A stretch of DNA of 64,000 nucleotides from Streptococcus minor DSM 17118 (GTDB lineage Bacteria; Bacillota; Bacilli; Lactobacillales; Streptococcaceae), in NCBI RefSeq assembly GCF_000377005.1, contig NZ_AQYB01000028.1:1-64000 (forward strand), in the 5' to 3' direction. This document shows, piece by piece, positions 15,004-24,821 of this stretch (its first letter is position 1; each line of letters starts with the position of its first letter). Below the pieces are notes generated by a model that ran no database searches, was not told the DNA's origin, and saw only the letters and a program-made list of their open reading frames with translations. A program made the translations under genes and the position numbers.

Positions 15004-16551
15004 GTGAAAAAGATTTGGAGATTGATTTATAGTCGGGTCTTTATTGTTCTACTCTTATTGCTTGTGACGATCCTGACCATCCTTTGGGTGGTAACATCAG
15101 TAGCTACCTACTTCCCAGCTTTTTTAGCTTTCCTACAATTCTTTTCGATTGTTATTGCTATTTCCATTGTCAATCGACCCATGAATGCTAGTTTTAAGCT
15201 GACCTGGATACTGTTTGTGATGGGAATTCCCATCTTTGGGGCTCTCTTTTACTTTATCCTCCAATCCAATATTGAAACCAGACGCTACCGCAAAAATTTC
15301 CAAAAACAAGCAAAACTGTTGAAAGAATATGGGCATACTTCTTATAAAGTCATGAGTGGCTTGGGGAAAAAGGATAAGGAGCAACTCAAACTAGCTAATT
15401 ACATGAGTGAACATGTCGGCTATGCCCTTCATGCAAACAGTGATGCCAAATATTACTCCTCTGGAGAGGCTTGGTTTGAAGACCTTCTAACGGATTTACG
15501 TCAGGCTAAAAACCATATTTTTATGGAGTACTACATTGTCGATTTTGGTTATATGTGGGATACCATTCTGGAAGTCCTAAAAGAAAAAGCTGCACAAGGT
15601 GTGGAGGTGCGATTCATGTATGATGGCATGAACTCCCTCAATACACTCCCATATAGTTACTATAAACGGTTACGGGAAATGGGCATCAAAGCTAAAGTTT
15701 TTTCTCAAATCATCCCTGCCTTGTCTACGATACATAATAATCGTGACCACCGAAAAATCACGGTTATCGATGGCCAAATTGCTTACACAGGTGGGGCAAA
15801 TCTAGCTGACGAATACATCAACCGCATCGAGCGCTTTGGTTACTGGAAAGATGCCAATATCAAAGTGACAGGGGAAGCAGTGGCGAACTTTACACTGATG
15901 TTCTTGCAGATGTGGAATTTTGATGAAAAGACAGAGAACCGTGACATGGCCTATATGGAGGAACATTATGAACGAGAAAGTGACGTAGTGGAGTCAGATT
16001 CGTACTTCTTAGCCTACGGAGAAAGTCCGTTTGACAACGACGCAGTTGCTAAGCGTGTCTACCTTGATATGTTCCAGTCGGCGCAAGATTCCATTGATAT
16101 TATGACTCCTTATCTTGTATTGGATGATGAAATGCAAGAGTCCCTCATCTATGCTGCTAAGCGTGGGGTCAAGGTTCGCATTCTCCTGCCTCATATTTAT
16201 GACAAGCAGATGCCTTACTTAGTGGCGCGAACAGATTTTGAACTCTATCTCAAGGCGGGGATTGAGATTTATGAATTTTTACCTGGTTTTGTCCATTCCA
16301 AGGTTGTTTTAGTGGATGGGCAGATGGCTTCTGTCGGTACGGTCAATCTAGATTTTAGGAGCTTTTACCTCAATTTTGAATGTGGTCTCTATATCTATAA
16401 TCACAAGCAAGTCATGGCTGATATTACCAGAGACTTTGAGGAGTCCCTTGCCCAATCCGAAAGAATTACGCTACTTGGCTTTCGGAAACATTATCCTTGG
16501 TATAAGCGAGCAGCTGGTGCTGTAATGGCCATGGTTTCACCCTTGTTGTAG
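15004..16551 (+). CDS. cls: Cardiolipin synthase
   Basis: A 515-residue membrane enzyme that condenses two phosphatidylglycerols to cardiolipin and glycerol. Two or three N-terminal transmembrane helices (about residues 10-30, 36-56 and 65-85) precede two phospholipase D domains. The HKD motifs are HRKITVID (about residue 250) and HSKVVLVD (about residue 431), each followed by a family GG or GTVNLD segment. The start is GTG at 15004 with ATAGGAG upstream. Own promoter and terminator indicate a single-gene unit. Confidence 0.95.
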   Translation: MKKIWRLIYSRVFIVLLLLLVTILTILWVVTSVATYFPAFLAFLQFFSIVIAISIVNRPMNASFKLTWILFVMGIPIFGALFYFILQSNIETRRYRKNFQKQAKLLKEYGHTSYKVMSGLGKKDKEQLKLANYMSEHVGYALHANSDAKYYSSGEAWFEDLLTDLRQAKNHIFMEYYIVDFGYMWDTILEVLKEKAAQGVEVRFMYDGMNSLNTLPYSYYKRLREMGIKAKVFSQIIPALSTIHNNRDHRKITVIDGQIAYTGGANLADEYINRIERFGYWKDANIKVTGEAVANFTLMFLQMWNFDEKTENRDMAYMEEHYERESDVVESDSYFLAYGESPFDNDAVAKRVYLDMFQSAQDSIDIMTPYLVLDDEMQESLIYAAKRGVKVRILLPHIYDKQMPYLVARTDFELYLKAGIEIYEFLPGFVHSKVVLVDGQMASVGTVNLDFRSFYLNFECGLYIYNHKQVMADITRDFEESLAQSERITLLGFRKHYPWYKRAAGAVMAMVSPLL

Positions 16552-16555
16552 ACGA

Positions 16556-16584
16556 AAAAGACAGGTTCTAGACCTGTCTTTTAT
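16556..16584 (+). terminator. cls terminator
   Basis: AAAAGACAGGT and ACCTGTCTTTT form an 11-bp perfect stem, loop TCTAG. The A- and T-rich ends could work in both directions. Confidence 0.88.
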
Positions 16585-16618
16585 TTATCAATAACTATTT
16601 TTCTTTTTTACAAATGTA

Positions 16619-16627
16619 TGCTATAAT
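16619..16627 (+). promoter_or_regulatory. Extended -10 promoter of the lipoprotein gene
   Basis: TGCTATAAT with TATAAT at 16622-16627, 36 bases before the ATG. Confidence 0.6.
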
Positions 16628-16662
16628 TAAAGGTGAAATATCCTAAAAAAGGAGATGGGAAT

Positions 16663-17376
16663 ATGAAAAAACAATGGTTCGTAGCAGGTATCATAACCTT
16701 GGCGTCAGTCAGTTTGTTGATGGCTTGTGGTTCGTCCGATACTAAGTCGGTAGCCAAGCAGGAAAAAACGACAGAAGTTACAATGGAGACGACTAAATCC
16801 TCTGACTCAGTGGATAAGAAAGAAAAGAAGGGTGCGACAGCATCAAATTTTTCATCAACAAAATATGCTGACACAGAGAACATGGAGTTTGCAATCAATG
16901 GGAAGGTCTACAAGTTAGGTGAAACAACGATTCAGACCCTGATAGATGATGGTGTACCATTTGAAGAAAATAGTCTAAATAATGTTGGTAATAATGTAAA
17001 TCCGGATTATGTCTCTGATACCTTTAAAGTGGTAGTGGGAGAGTACTGGGGATTGCAGATTTGGGCAGGTAACTTTACAGATGCCCCTAAGGCTACCAAG
17101 GATCTACCTATCACCAAGATTTATTTCCCATTTAAAAAAGATCAAACACAAGATATTTTGAGTTTTAATTTCCCAACAGATTTGTCTATGGATGATTTAA
17201 AGGCGAATAGTGGAGAACCAACAGAAAACGATCACTACGAAGGAGATGGTGGATATACATCTGATAATATGCAGTATGAATATGAATCTTCCACTTATCT
17301 TTCTAAAGGCGGTTATCAATTTAACTTTATCAAGGGAGTATTGGATAATATCACTATCACCTATATTCCACGATAA
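16663..17376 (+). CDS. Putative lipoprotein of unknown function
   Basis: A 237-residue secreted lipoprotein. The signal peptide runs from MKKQWFVAGIITLAS to the lipobox LMAC (cleavage before the Cys at about residue 23), followed by a low-complexity Ser/Thr/Lys linker to about residue 65. The remaining domain (about 70-237) is acidic and aromatic, with repeated short beta-strand-like segments, and is not a family I can name. I start at ATG 16663, after AAAGGAGATGGGAAT; the earlier in-frame ATG at 16633 has no ribosome binding site and would spoil the signal peptide. Flanked by terminators on both sides, so monocistronic. Confidence 0.8.
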   Translation: MKKQWFVAGIITLASVSLLMACGSSDTKSVAKQEKTTEVTMETTKSSDSVDKKEKKGATASNFSSTKYADTENMEFAINGKVYKLGETTIQTLIDDGVPFEENSLNNVGNNVNPDYVSDTFKVVVGEYWGLQIWAGNFTDAPKATKDLPITKIYFPFKKDQTQDILSFNFPTDLSMDDLKANSGEPTENDHYEGDGGYTSDNMQYEYESSTYLSKGGYQFNFIKGVLDNITITYIPR

Positions 17377-17422
17377 TGACCAAATAAAAAACAGACTGAA
17401 CGGTCTGTTTTTTATTTGGTCA
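17377..17422. terminator. Long bidirectional terminator
   Basis: A perfect 20-bp inverted repeat: arms at 17377-17396 and 17403-17422 around a 6-base loop, with A-runs on the left and T-runs on the right. It separates the lipoprotein gene from recJ. Confidence 0.85.
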
Positions 17423-17466
17423 TTTTCGTGATATAATAAGTGGTGACGTTTTAAAGGAGTAAGACT

Positions 17467-19665
17467 GTGATTAGATCAAAGTATAATTGGGAATTATTGC
17501 CTAGTTTTTCAGACCAAGCATTTGTAAAAGCTACCAAAAAAGAAGGATTGGATAGTTTAGCAACACAGATTTTGTATGAGAGAGGGATTCAGACGCCAGA
17601 AGCACTGAGCGCTTTTTTAAATCCCTCTTTAGAGCAACTTCACGACCCGTACTTGTTTCATGATATGGACAAGGCAGTCAAACGGATTCGTAGGGCTATT
17701 GAGGACAATGAACGGATTTTAATCTATGGGGACTACGATGCAGATGGTATGACTTCGGCTTCCATTTTAAAGGAGACTTTGGAAGAGTTGGGAGCAGAAT
17801 ATCAGGTTTATTTACCTAATCGTTTTACAGACGGCTATGGTCCTAATAAGTCAGTGTATAAATATTTTATTGAGCAGCAGCAGGTTTCTCTGATTGTCAC
17901 AGTAGATAATGGAGTAGCAGGGCAAGAGGCCATTGCCTATGCTCAAGACATGGGGGTTGATGTTATCGTCACGGACCACCATTCCTTACCGGACCAATTA
18001 CCAGATGCTTATGCTATTATTCATCCAGAGCATCCCGCAGGTGAGTATCCCTTCAAATATCTAGCTGGATGTGGTGTGGCTTTTAAGTTGGCTACAGCCT
18101 TATTAGAACAAATTCAACCAGAATTACTGGATTTGGTGGCTATCGGAACTATTGCGGATATGGTGTCCTTAACAGATGAAAACCGTATTATGGTACAATA
18201 CGGTCTTGCTTTGTTACGCCAAAGTGAACGAATAGGTCTGCAGGAGTTGCTGAAATTGGCTGGTGTCGAGGCTAGCCAAGTCAATGAAGAAACAATTGGT
18301 TTTCAATTGGCTCCACGCCTCAATGCTTTAGGAAGACTAGACGACCCTAATCCAGCTATCGAACTGTTAACTGGCTTTGACGAGGAAGAAGTGGCGGATA
18401 TTGCAGCCATGATTGATGACAAGAATACTGAGCGAAAGCATGTGGTTCAAACCATTTACGAAGAAGCTAAAGTCATGATTAAGCCGGACAGTCCTGTTCA
18501 GGTGTTGGCAGCCGAAGGTTGGAATCCAGGCGTCTTGGGAATTGTGGCAGGTCGACTCTTGGAAGAATTGCAACAGCCTGTCATTGTTTTATCCATCCAG
18601 GATGGTTTGGCCAAAGGCTCAGCACGTTCTGTAGAAGGACTTGATATATTTCAAGCTCTTAATAGCGGTCGAGAACTGTTTGAAGCCTTTGGTGGTCATA
18701 GTGGAGCAGCTGGTCTAACCGTGAAAGTGGAAAATCTAGAATCCTTATCTGAGTTGTTAGTGGCATTTATTCAAAAATATCAGCTAGATTTGACTCAAAA
18801 ACCTACATTGATTCTTGATGAAGAGTTGGATTTGGCAGATTTGACACTAGAGACTGTCAAATCTTTAGAAAAATTAGCTCCGTTTGGAATGAACTTTTCT
18901 AAACCGACTTTTTATCTCAGAGATTTTCAGGTAGAATCTGTTCGTACGATGGGTCAGGACAATGCCCATCTTAAACTTCGTATCCAAAAAGATGCTGTCA
19001 GTGTAGATGTTCTGGCCTTTGGTCAAGGAGCATTGGCTCAAGAATTTGCTCAAGTGAAGCATCTCGAGCTAGCTGTTCAGCTCTCTGTCAACCAGTGGAA
19101 CGGCAATACGACGCTTCAATTGATGTTAGTGGATGCACGTGTTCAGGGGGTGCAGCTCTTTGATATTCGGGCCAAGCATCACCCGCTACCCGAAGCAGTA
19201 CCTATTTTGTCTGCTAAAGTTGAGAGCGCGAGTGTGGTTCTACTAGATATACCTGATAATCCCCAAGAGTTGCAGACATTATTTGCTCATCAAGACTTTG
19301 AGGCAATCTATTTCAAAAATCAAATTAAAAAAGAATACTATCTGACAGGTTACGGTAGTCGTGAGCAGTTTGCTAAGTTTTATAAGGCTATCTACCAATT
19401 CCCTGAATTTGATGTCCGCTATAAGCTCAAAGAGTTGGCAACTTATCTCAATATCCCCTATATTTTATTGATTAAAATGGTTCAGATTTTTCAGGAGCTA
19501 GAGTTTGTAACCATCGCTGATGGTATCATGACAGTCAACAAAGAAGCCCCCAAACGAGAGATTGCAGAGAGCCAAATTTATCAAGACTTAAAAAAGACAG
19601 TCCAATTTCAGGAACTGATGGCTCTGGGTACTCCACAGGAAATCTATGATTGGCTGACCAAGTAA
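17467..19665 (+). CDS. recJ: Single-stranded-DNA-specific exonuclease RecJ
   Basis: A 732-residue 5'-3' ssDNA exonuclease of the DHH phosphoesterase superfamily, used in recombinational and mismatch repair. Visible motifs are YGDYDADGMTS (about residue 87), VTVDNG, VTDHH (about 167), GTIADMV and, in the DHHA1 domain, SGR/GGHSGAAGLTV. An OB-like segment and a C-terminal extension of roughly 170 residues follow, as in Gram-positive RecJ. The start is GTG 17467 with AAGGAG upstream. An extended -10 (TGATATAAT, 17429-17437) precedes it. Confidence 0.95.
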   Translation: MIRSKYNWELLPSFSDQAFVKATKKEGLDSLATQILYERGIQTPEALSAFLNPSLEQLHDPYLFHDMDKAVKRIRRAIEDNERILIYGDYDADGMTSASILKETLEELGAEYQVYLPNRFTDGYGPNKSVYKYFIEQQQVSLIVTVDNGVAGQEAIAYAQDMGVDVIVTDHHSLPDQLPDAYAIIHPEHPAGEYPFKYLAGCGVAFKLATALLEQIQPELLDLVAIGTIADMVSLTDENRIMVQYGLALLRQSERIGLQELLKLAGVEASQVNEETIGFQLAPRLNALGRLDDPNPAIELLTGFDEEEVADIAAMIDDKNTERKHVVQTIYEEAKVMIKPDSPVQVLAAEGWNPGVLGIVAGRLLEELQQPVIVLSIQDGLAKGSARSVEGLDIFQALNSGRELFEAFGGHSGAAGLTVKVENLESLSELLVAFIQKYQLDLTQKPTLILDEELDLADLTLETVKSLEKLAPFGMNFSKPTFYLRDFQVESVRTMGQDNAHLKLRIQKDAVSVDVLAFGQGALAQEFAQVKHLELAVQLSVNQWNGNTTLQLMLVDARVQGVQLFDIRAKHHPLPEAVPILSAKVESASVVLLDIPDNPQELQTLFAHQDFEAIYFKNQIKKEYYLTGYGSREQFAKFYKAIYQFPEFDVRYKLKELATYLNIPYILLIKMVQIFQELEFVTIADGIMTVNKEAPKREIAESQIYQDLKKTVQFQELMALGTPQEIYDWLTK

Positions 19666-19827
19666 ATTTTTAGAAGAACAAATAAGAACTGACTCATTTT
19701 TTCCAGAAATGGTTTTTAATGTCGATTGAGGTTGTTGAAATCGAATGATAACAGAACCTAGGTCTCTTTGTTGTTGAAGGAAGAATCAAAATAAGGGAAG
19801 GCCATATTTTACCAAATACCAATTTCG

Positions 19828-19836
19828 TGGTATAAT
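19828..19836 (+). promoter_or_regulatory. Extended -10 promoter of apt
   Basis: TGGTATAAT (TATAAT 19831-19836), 36 bases before the apt ATG. The rest of the recJ-apt gap (19666-19827) shows nothing coding. Confidence 0.6.
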
Positions 19837-19871
19837 GAGGAATGTATTAAAAAAGTTAAAGTGAGAATAGA

Positions 19872-20390
19872 ATGAACTTAGAAAACTATATTGCGTCCAT
19901 TGAAAACTATCCACAAGAAGGCATTACCTTCCGCGACATCTCGCCTTTGATGGCTGACGGCAATGCTTATAGCTATGCCATTCGTGACATTGTCCAGTAT
20001 GCAACCAATAAGCAAATTGATATGATTGTTGGTCCAGAAGCGCGTGGGTTTATCGTCGGCTGTCCAGTTGCTTTTGAGTTGGGAATCGGTTTTGCCCCTG
20101 TCCGCAAACCTGGAAAATTGCCACGTGAGGTGATTTCAGCGGACTACGAAAAAGAATATGGTGTAGATACCTTAACCATGCATGCGGATGCGATCAAACC
20201 TGGTCAACGTGTCCTTATCGTAGATGATCTCTTGGCAACGGGTGGTACGGTGAAAGCTACAATTGAAATGATTGAGCGTCTAGGTGGCGTAGTAGCTGGT
20301 TGTGCCTTTCTGATTGAGCTAGATGGTCTAGGGGGTCGCGAGACTGTCGGAGACTATGATATGAAGGTCTTGATGAACTTCCCAGGATAG
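19872..20390 (+). CDS. apt: Adenine phosphoribosyltransferase
   Basis: A 172-residue type I phosphoribosyltransferase that salvages adenine to AMP with PRPP. The start [27 protein letters not shown] is typical. [10 protein letters not shown] and [11 protein letters not shown] are adenine-site segments, and the PRPP motif is [13 protein letters not shown] (about residues 115-127). apt directly after recJ is a common streptococcal order. Confidence 0.97.
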   Translation: MNLENYIASIENYPQEGITFRDISPLMADGNAYSYAIRDIVQYATNKQIDMIVGPEARGFIVGCPVAFELGIGFAPVRKPGKLPREVISADYEKEYGVDTLTMHADAIKPGQRVLIVDDLLATGGTVKATIEMIERLGGVVAGCAFLIELDGLGGRETVGDYDMKVLMNFPG

Positions 20391-20447
20391 AGATATGCTG
20401 AAAAGTGATATAGCTTTCGACTATAGCCTGTCCTAGTTTCTAACACA

Positions 20448-20476
20448 TTGAAAAGACATCTTTCCTACTGTATAAT
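20448..20476 (+). promoter_or_regulatory. metA promoter
   Basis: TTGAAA (20448-20453), exactly 17 bases, TATAAT (20471-20476). The ATG of metA is 36 bases further. Confidence 0.75.
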
Positions 20477-20511
20477 GAAGTTATACTTATGAAATGAATG
20501 GGGGATCGTCT

Positions 20512-21453
20512 ATGCCAATCAAAATTCAGAAATCTTTGCCTGCAGTAGATATCTTGCGGACAGAGAATATTTTTGTGATGGATGATAGCCGCGCTCAGCA
20601 TCAGGATATCCGCCCCCTTAATATTCTCATTCTCAACCTCATGCCGCAAAAAATTGTGACAGAAACTCAGCTTCTACGGCATTTGGCCAATACTCCTTTA
20701 CAGTTAGAAGTTGAGTTTTTGTATATGGCTAGTCATCGCTCTAAAAATACCCATGAAGGGCATATGGAGCAGTTTTATAAGACTTTTGCTGAAGTTAAGG
20801 AAAGGTTTTTCGATGGTCTTATCATTACAGGAGCACCAGTAGAGAATCTTCCTTTTGAGGAGGTTGATTATTGGCAGGAATTGGTTGATGTTTTAGACTG
20901 GTCCAAAGAACATGTTTATTCCACCCTCCATATCTGTTGGGGGGCTCAAGCAGGCTTGTATGCCCGCTATGGTATCCGCAAGCACAGCTTAGTAGACAAG
21001 TTATCTGGTGTTTACAAGCAAGATGTAATCAAGAAAGACAGTCCTCTTATGAGAGGATTTGATGATGAGTTTTCAGCTCCTCATTCTCGTTATACAGAGG
21101 TCAGAACAGAAGATCTCTCACCAGTCAGCCAGCTAGAAGTCTTGTCTAGTGGCAAAGAAGTTGGTTTGTCTATTTTAGCTAGTAAGGACATGCGCGAGGT
21201 CTATAGTTTTGGTCATCTAGAATATGAGCGAGATACTTTGGCGAAGGAGTACTATCGCGATGTGGAGGCAGGTCTAGACCCTCACCTTCCAAAACATTAT
21301 TTTAAGAATAACGACCCAAGCCAAACACCACCTTTGACTTGGAATCTGCCAGCAGCCCAATTTTTCAATAACTGGATTAATTATGCAGTGTATCAAGAAA
21401 CTCCTTATGATTGGAATATGGTGGAACTCTCTTCCTTATCTGCGAGTTTATAA
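20512..21453 (+). CDS. metA: Homoserine O-acyltransferase, acetyl-type
   Basis: A 313-residue MetA-family enzyme that acylates homoserine in methionine synthesis. Catalytic Cys142 is in HICWGAQAG, and the His-x-Glu pair is in FGHLEYERD. Residue 111 is Glu (GAPVENLPF). In this family Glu111 is associated with acetyl-CoA use and Gly111 with succinyl-CoA, so the product is probably O-acetylhomoserine. I start at ATG 20512 ([15 protein letters not shown]); the in-frame ATG at 20494 lies too close to the promoter and lacks a site. Confidence 0.94.
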   Translation: MPIKIQKSLPAVDILRTENIFVMDDSRAQHQDIRPLNILILNLMPQKIVTETQLLRHLANTPLQLEVEFLYMASHRSKNTHEGHMEQFYKTFAEVKERFFDGLIITGAPVENLPFEEVDYWQELVDVLDWSKEHVYSTLHICWGAQAGLYARYGIRKHSLVDKLSGVYKQDVIKKDSPLMRGFDDEFSAPHSRYTEVRTEDLSPVSQLEVLSSGKEVGLSILASKDMREVYSFGHLEYERDTLAKEYYRDVEAGLDPHLPKHYFKNNDPSQTPPLTWNLPAAQFFNNWINYAVYQETPYDWNMVELSSLSASL

Positions 21454-21461
21454 GAGGAACT

Positions 21462-22136
21462 ATGAAACTTTCACAACAATATCAGTCTGGCAACTTGGTC
21501 TTACCAAGTGCTTTGCTATTTCATTTTAAGGACTTATTTCCATCAGCTGATGATTTTTTAGTTTGGCAATTTTTCTTTTTCCAAAATACGAGTAAAATGG
21601 ATGAAATAGCTTCAAGCCAGATTTCACAAGCTATTGGTAAAAGCATCTCCGAAGTTAATCGTTCGATTGAGAGTTTACAGGAGGCCGGTTTGCTTCAGTT
21701 TAAGACTATTGAGTTAGCTGGTGAAATCGAGATGATTTGTAATGCTTGGCCGGCTCTTGAAAAACTAGATGAGCTTTTGCAGCCAGCACCAGCAGAAAAA
21801 CCTCTATCAGAACCCAATGATTTCAAGATTCTGGTGGGAGAGTTTGAGCGTGAGCTAGGTCGCCTGTTGTCCCCTTTTGAGATTGAAGATTTGCAAAAGA
21901 CTATTCAGGAAGATAAGACCTCTGTCGATTTGGTTCGTACAGCTCTGCGTGAAGCTGTCTTTAACAATAAGACCAATTGGCGCTATATTCAAGCTATCCT
22001 GCGCAACTGGCGTCGCGAAGGGATTACAACTACCAGCCAGGTTGAAGCCAAACAGGTTGACCGTGAATCTCAGCAGGCGAAAACAGTCCAAGTATCCCAA
22101 GATTTTAAGGATGCTATGAATCTCTGGAAAGACTAA
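21462..22136 (+). CDS. dnaD: DnaD-family replication initiation protein
   Basis: A 224-residue primosomal protein that helps load the replicative helicase at origins and restart sites. The N-terminal domain (about 1-115) is winged-helix-like. The C-terminal DnaB2/DnaD domain (about 130-200) has the typical ending NKTNWRYIQAILRNWRREGI. Start at ATG 21462 with AAGAGGA upstream; the in-frame ATG at 21411 is inside metA. Followed after one base by trmK. Confidence 0.9.
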   Translation: MKLSQQYQSGNLVLPSALLFHFKDLFPSADDFLVWQFFFFQNTSKMDEIASSQISQAIGKSISEVNRSIESLQEAGLLQFKTIELAGEIEMICNAWPALEKLDELLQPAPAEKPLSEPNDFKILVGEFERELGRLLSPFEIEDLQKTIQEDKTSVDLVRTALREAVFNNKTNWRYIQAILRNWRREGITTTSQVEAKQVDRESQQAKTVQVSQDFKDAMNLWKD

Positions 22137-22137
22137 G

Positions 22138-22833
22138 ATGGAAACAAAATTATCAAAACGTTTAGCAGCTGTGGCAGCTTACGTTCCTAAGAACAGCCGC
22201 CTAGCAGATGTGGGGAGTGACCATGCTTACCTCCCTCTTTTTTTAGTAGAAAAAGGTCATATTGACTTTGCTGTAGCTGGTGAAGTGGTTCAAGGTCCAT
22301 ATCAGTCAGCTTTAGCCAATGTTACTCAAGCTAGTAAGCAGGAGCAAATTCAGGTTCGTCTTGCTAATGGACTGGCTGCTATCGACAGCTCAGATCAAAT
22401 TGATACCATAACCATTGCTGGTATGGGTGGCCGCTTGATTGCAGATATTTTAAGCGCTGGTATGGATAAATTAGCCAATGTTCAACGCTTGATTTTGCAG
22501 CCCAATAACCGTGAGGATGAGCTCCGTATCTGGTTGGAGGAAAATGGTTTTCAGATTGTGGCCGAAGAAATAGTTGTAGAAAACCAAAAATTTTATGAGA
22601 TTCTGGTGGTTGAACAAGGTCAGATGACTCTGAACCAGTTGGAGAAGCGCTTTGGTCCTTATTTGATGCAAGAAAAGTCGGCAGATTTTATTGCCAAATG
22701 GCAAAATGAAGCTAGGAAACTGAGCCAGTCCCTAGAAAAAGTTCCGTCAGACCATCAGGATGATATAACTTTACTGCGGGAAAAAATCAAGGCTATCAAG
22801 GAGGTTTTAGATGTTAGCTCGTCAAGTGATTGA
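22138..22833 (+). CDS. trmK: tRNA (adenine-22-N1)-methyltransferase
   Basis: A 231-residue Rossmann-type methyltransferase that makes m1A22 in Ser, Tyr and other tRNAs. SAM-binding motif I is [13 protein letters not shown], the catalytic-region motif is [15 protein letters not shown], and [13 protein letters not shown] is typical of TrmK. A C-terminal coiled-coil arm begins at about residue 165. It overlaps the next gene by 23 bases, an arrangement conserved in Firmicutes. Confidence 0.93.
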   Translation: METKLSKRLAAVAAYVPKNSRLADVGSDHAYLPLFLVEKGHIDFAVAGEVVQGPYQSALANVTQASKQEQIQVRLANGLAAIDSSDQIDTITIAGMGGRLIADILSAGMDKLANVQRLILQPNNREDELRIWLEENGFQIVAEEIVVENQKFYEILVVEQGQMTLNQLEKRFGPYLMQEKSADFIAKWQNEARKLSQSLEKVPSDHQDDITLLREKIKAIKEVLDVSSSSD

Positions 22834-23605
22834 TCGTTACCAGGTCTTTTGCCCACCTCATCTATCTATGGAGGGAGATGTGTCGGGCCTACAAATTGGT
22901 ACTCTCAACAAAGATATCAAACGAGTGATGGTGGCCCTTGATATTCGAGAAACCACAGTGGCAGAAGCTATTGATAAAGAAGTGGACTTGATCATTGTCA
23001 AGCATGCTCCTATTTTTCGTCCCTTGAAAAACTTGGTAGCAGACGACTTGCAAACCCAAATCTACCTCAACCTAGTGAAGCATGATATTGCTGTCTATGT
23101 TAGCCATACAGATATTGATATTGTAGAAGGTGGTCTCAATGATTGGTTCTGTCAGATGCTAGATATTGAAAATACAGAGATTCTTCATGAAACAACTCCA
23201 GGCTACGGTCTAGGAAGAGTAGGGACTGTTGAGGAGCAGACCTTGGAGGAATTGGCAGGTAAGGTCAAGTCTGTCTTTGGGCTGGATAGTGTTCGGTTGG
23301 TGACTTATGCTCATCAGGCTCATCAGTATGTCAATCGAGTGGCCATCTGCGGTGGCTCTGGCGATGATTTTTACAAAGATGCTCTGGAAAAGGGAGCAGA
23401 TGTGTATATTACTGGAGATATTTACTACCATACTGGGCAGGAAATGCTGACACATGGTCTTCTAGCTATTGATCCTGGGCATCATATTGAAGTATTGTTT
23501 GTAAAGAAAATAGCAGAAAAATTACAAAACTGGAAAGCAGAAAACAACTGGGATGTTGAAATTTTGGCTTCCACCGTCTCAACAAATCCCTTCAGACACC
23601 TGTAA
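22811..23605 (+). CDS. NIF3-like dinuclear metal-centre protein
   Basis: A 264-residue member of the NIF3/DUF34 family (GTP cyclohydrolase 1 type 2 homologues) that assembles into a hexamer with paired metals. Likely metal ligands appear in [20 protein letters not shown] and, near the C-terminus, [10 protein letters not shown]. Physiological role is not established; association with trmK is widespread. The ATG has AAGGAGG upstream inside trmK. Confidence 0.92.
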   Translation: MLARQVIDRYQVFCPPHLSMEGDVSGLQIGTLNKDIKRVMVALDIRETTVAEAIDKEVDLIIVKHAPIFRPLKNLVADDLQTQIYLNLVKHDIAVYVSHTDIDIVEGGLNDWFCQMLDIENTEILHETTPGYGLGRVGTVEEQTLEELAGKVKSVFGLDSVRLVTYAHQAHQYVNRVAICGGSGDDFYKDALEKGADVYITGDIYYHTGQEMLTHGLLAIDPGHHIEVLFVKKIAEKLQNWKAENNWDVEILASTVSTNPFRHL

Positions 23606-23653
23606 GATTGAGTGTGCTAAAAATAAAAATGAGAAAGAAAGTGAGGAAGAAGT

Positions 23654-24478
23654 ATGTCATGGTTTGCGGAGCAGTCCGTCGTCTTACAAGCTTTTTTAGC
23701 TGGACTGTTTACCTGGACTTGTACCATTGTGGGCTCAGGCATCGTCTTCTTTTTTAAATCTGTCAATCGAAAATTATTGGATACCATGCAAGGCTTTGCA
23801 GCAGGTGTTATGATTGCAGCTTCTTTTTGGTCGCTTCTAGCACCGTCTATCTCCTATGCGGAGGCTAGCTATGGAATTTGGTCTTGGGTTCCAGCGACAG
23901 TTGGCTTTCTACTGGGGGGTTATTTTCTACGCTTTATTGATGCTATTATTCCCCACCTGCACTTAGGTAATGATGTAACCAAGGCCGAAGGAGGGAGCAA
24001 GGAAGAGCGCAAGCGCTTATCTAAGACAGCTCTATTATTTTTAGCTATCACTATTCACAATATTCCAGAGGGTTTAGCAGTTGGAGTGACTTTTGGTGCC
24101 TTAGTGAATAATTACAGCCAAGCTGCCTACTTCGGTGCTTTGGGCTTGGCGCTAGGAATTGGCTTGCAGAATATCCCAGAAGGTTCTGCTCTATCGATAC
24201 CCATTCGAACGGATGGTAAAACCCGTAAGCAGGCCTTTTTCTGGGGGGCTATGTCGGCTATTGTTGAGCCGATAGCCGCAGTTATTGGAGCAGTTGCAGT
24301 TATTTATATGACGCCGATTTTACCCTACGCTCTTTCTTTTGCTGCAGGAGCTATGATTTTTGTAGTAGTTGAAGAACTGATTCCAGAATCTCAGACAAAT
24401 GGCAACACAGACCGAGCAACTCTTGGACTGATGATGGGCTTTGTCATTATGATGATTTTGGATGTGGCATTGGGATAG
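23654..24478 (+). CDS. ZIP-family divalent metal transporter
   Basis: A 274-residue polytopic protein with about eight transmembrane helices. Metal-binding motifs in helices IV and V are HNIPEGLAVG and NIPEGSALS, with a histidine-containing loop (IPHLHLGNDVTKAEGG) between helices III and IV. It probably imports zinc or other divalent cations. In the ZupT-like GufA branch judging from the N-terminus, but I do not assign a symbol. Separated from the NIF3 gene by 48 bases and followed by a 343-base gap. Confidence 0.9.
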   Translation: MSWFAEQSVVLQAFLAGLFTWTCTIVGSGIVFFFKSVNRKLLDTMQGFAAGVMIAASFWSLLAPSISYAEASYGIWSWVPATVGFLLGGYFLRFIDAIIPHLHLGNDVTKAEGGSKEERKRLSKTALLFLAITIHNIPEGLAVGVTFGALVNNYSQAAYFGALGLALGIGLQNIPEGSALSIPIRTDGKTRKQAFFWGAMSAIVEPIAAVIGAVAVIYMTPILPYALSFAAGAMIFVVVEELIPESQTNGNTDRATLGLMMGFVIMMILDVALG

Positions 24479-24719
24479 GTTGTGCTTTAGACAGGTACTT
24501 CGCTAAGCCACTTTTTGGCCAAAAAATAAAGGATGCTAAGGGAGAGGCAGGGTATTAGAAATGTCGGACGAAACAGATTGAGATCGCAGTTTGGATGTCT
24601 GGTTTATACGAAGCCTTCACTCGTGAAGGTGTGTTGACTCTCTCGAAATGTTAGAATCAAGCATCAAAGCATCGATTTTACGCTTATATATTGATATGGA
24701 GAAACAGGATAAATTAGTA

Positions 24720-24747
24720 AAAATGAGGAGGGAACTCCTCATTTTTT
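24720..24747 (+). terminator. Terminator before the rml genes
   Basis: AAAATGAGGAG and CTCCTCATTTT form a perfect 11-bp stem with a GGAA loop and a T-run. A-rich upstream side suggests it may work in both directions. Confidence 0.85.
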
Positions 24748-24761
24748 ACGCTGACTGCAAG

Positions 24762-24790
24762 ATGACATCATGTTTAAAGTATGGTATAAT
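24762..24790 (+). promoter_or_regulatory. rmlA promoter
   Basis: ATGACA (24762-24767), 17 bases, TATAAT (24785-24790) with TGG directly before it (extended -10). Confidence 0.75.
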
Positions 24791-24821
24791 GGAGTGATTA
24801 TAATAATGGAAGGTATCATTT

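Larger units (their letters stand above)
24479..24821. other. 343-base intergenic region with terminator and rmlA promoter
   Basis: No complete gene is seen. It contains a hairpin CCTTCAC/GTGAAGG around 24616-24631 inside a short open stretch ending at a TAG near 24652, which may be a decayed coding fragment, then the terminator at 24720 and the rmlA promoter at 24762. Confidence 0.5.

Noticed and set aside
17377..17422. 20-bp perfect inverted repeat as the end of an insertion sequence
   Set aside because: No transposase or target duplication is near; A/T-runs and position between two genes identify it as a terminator.
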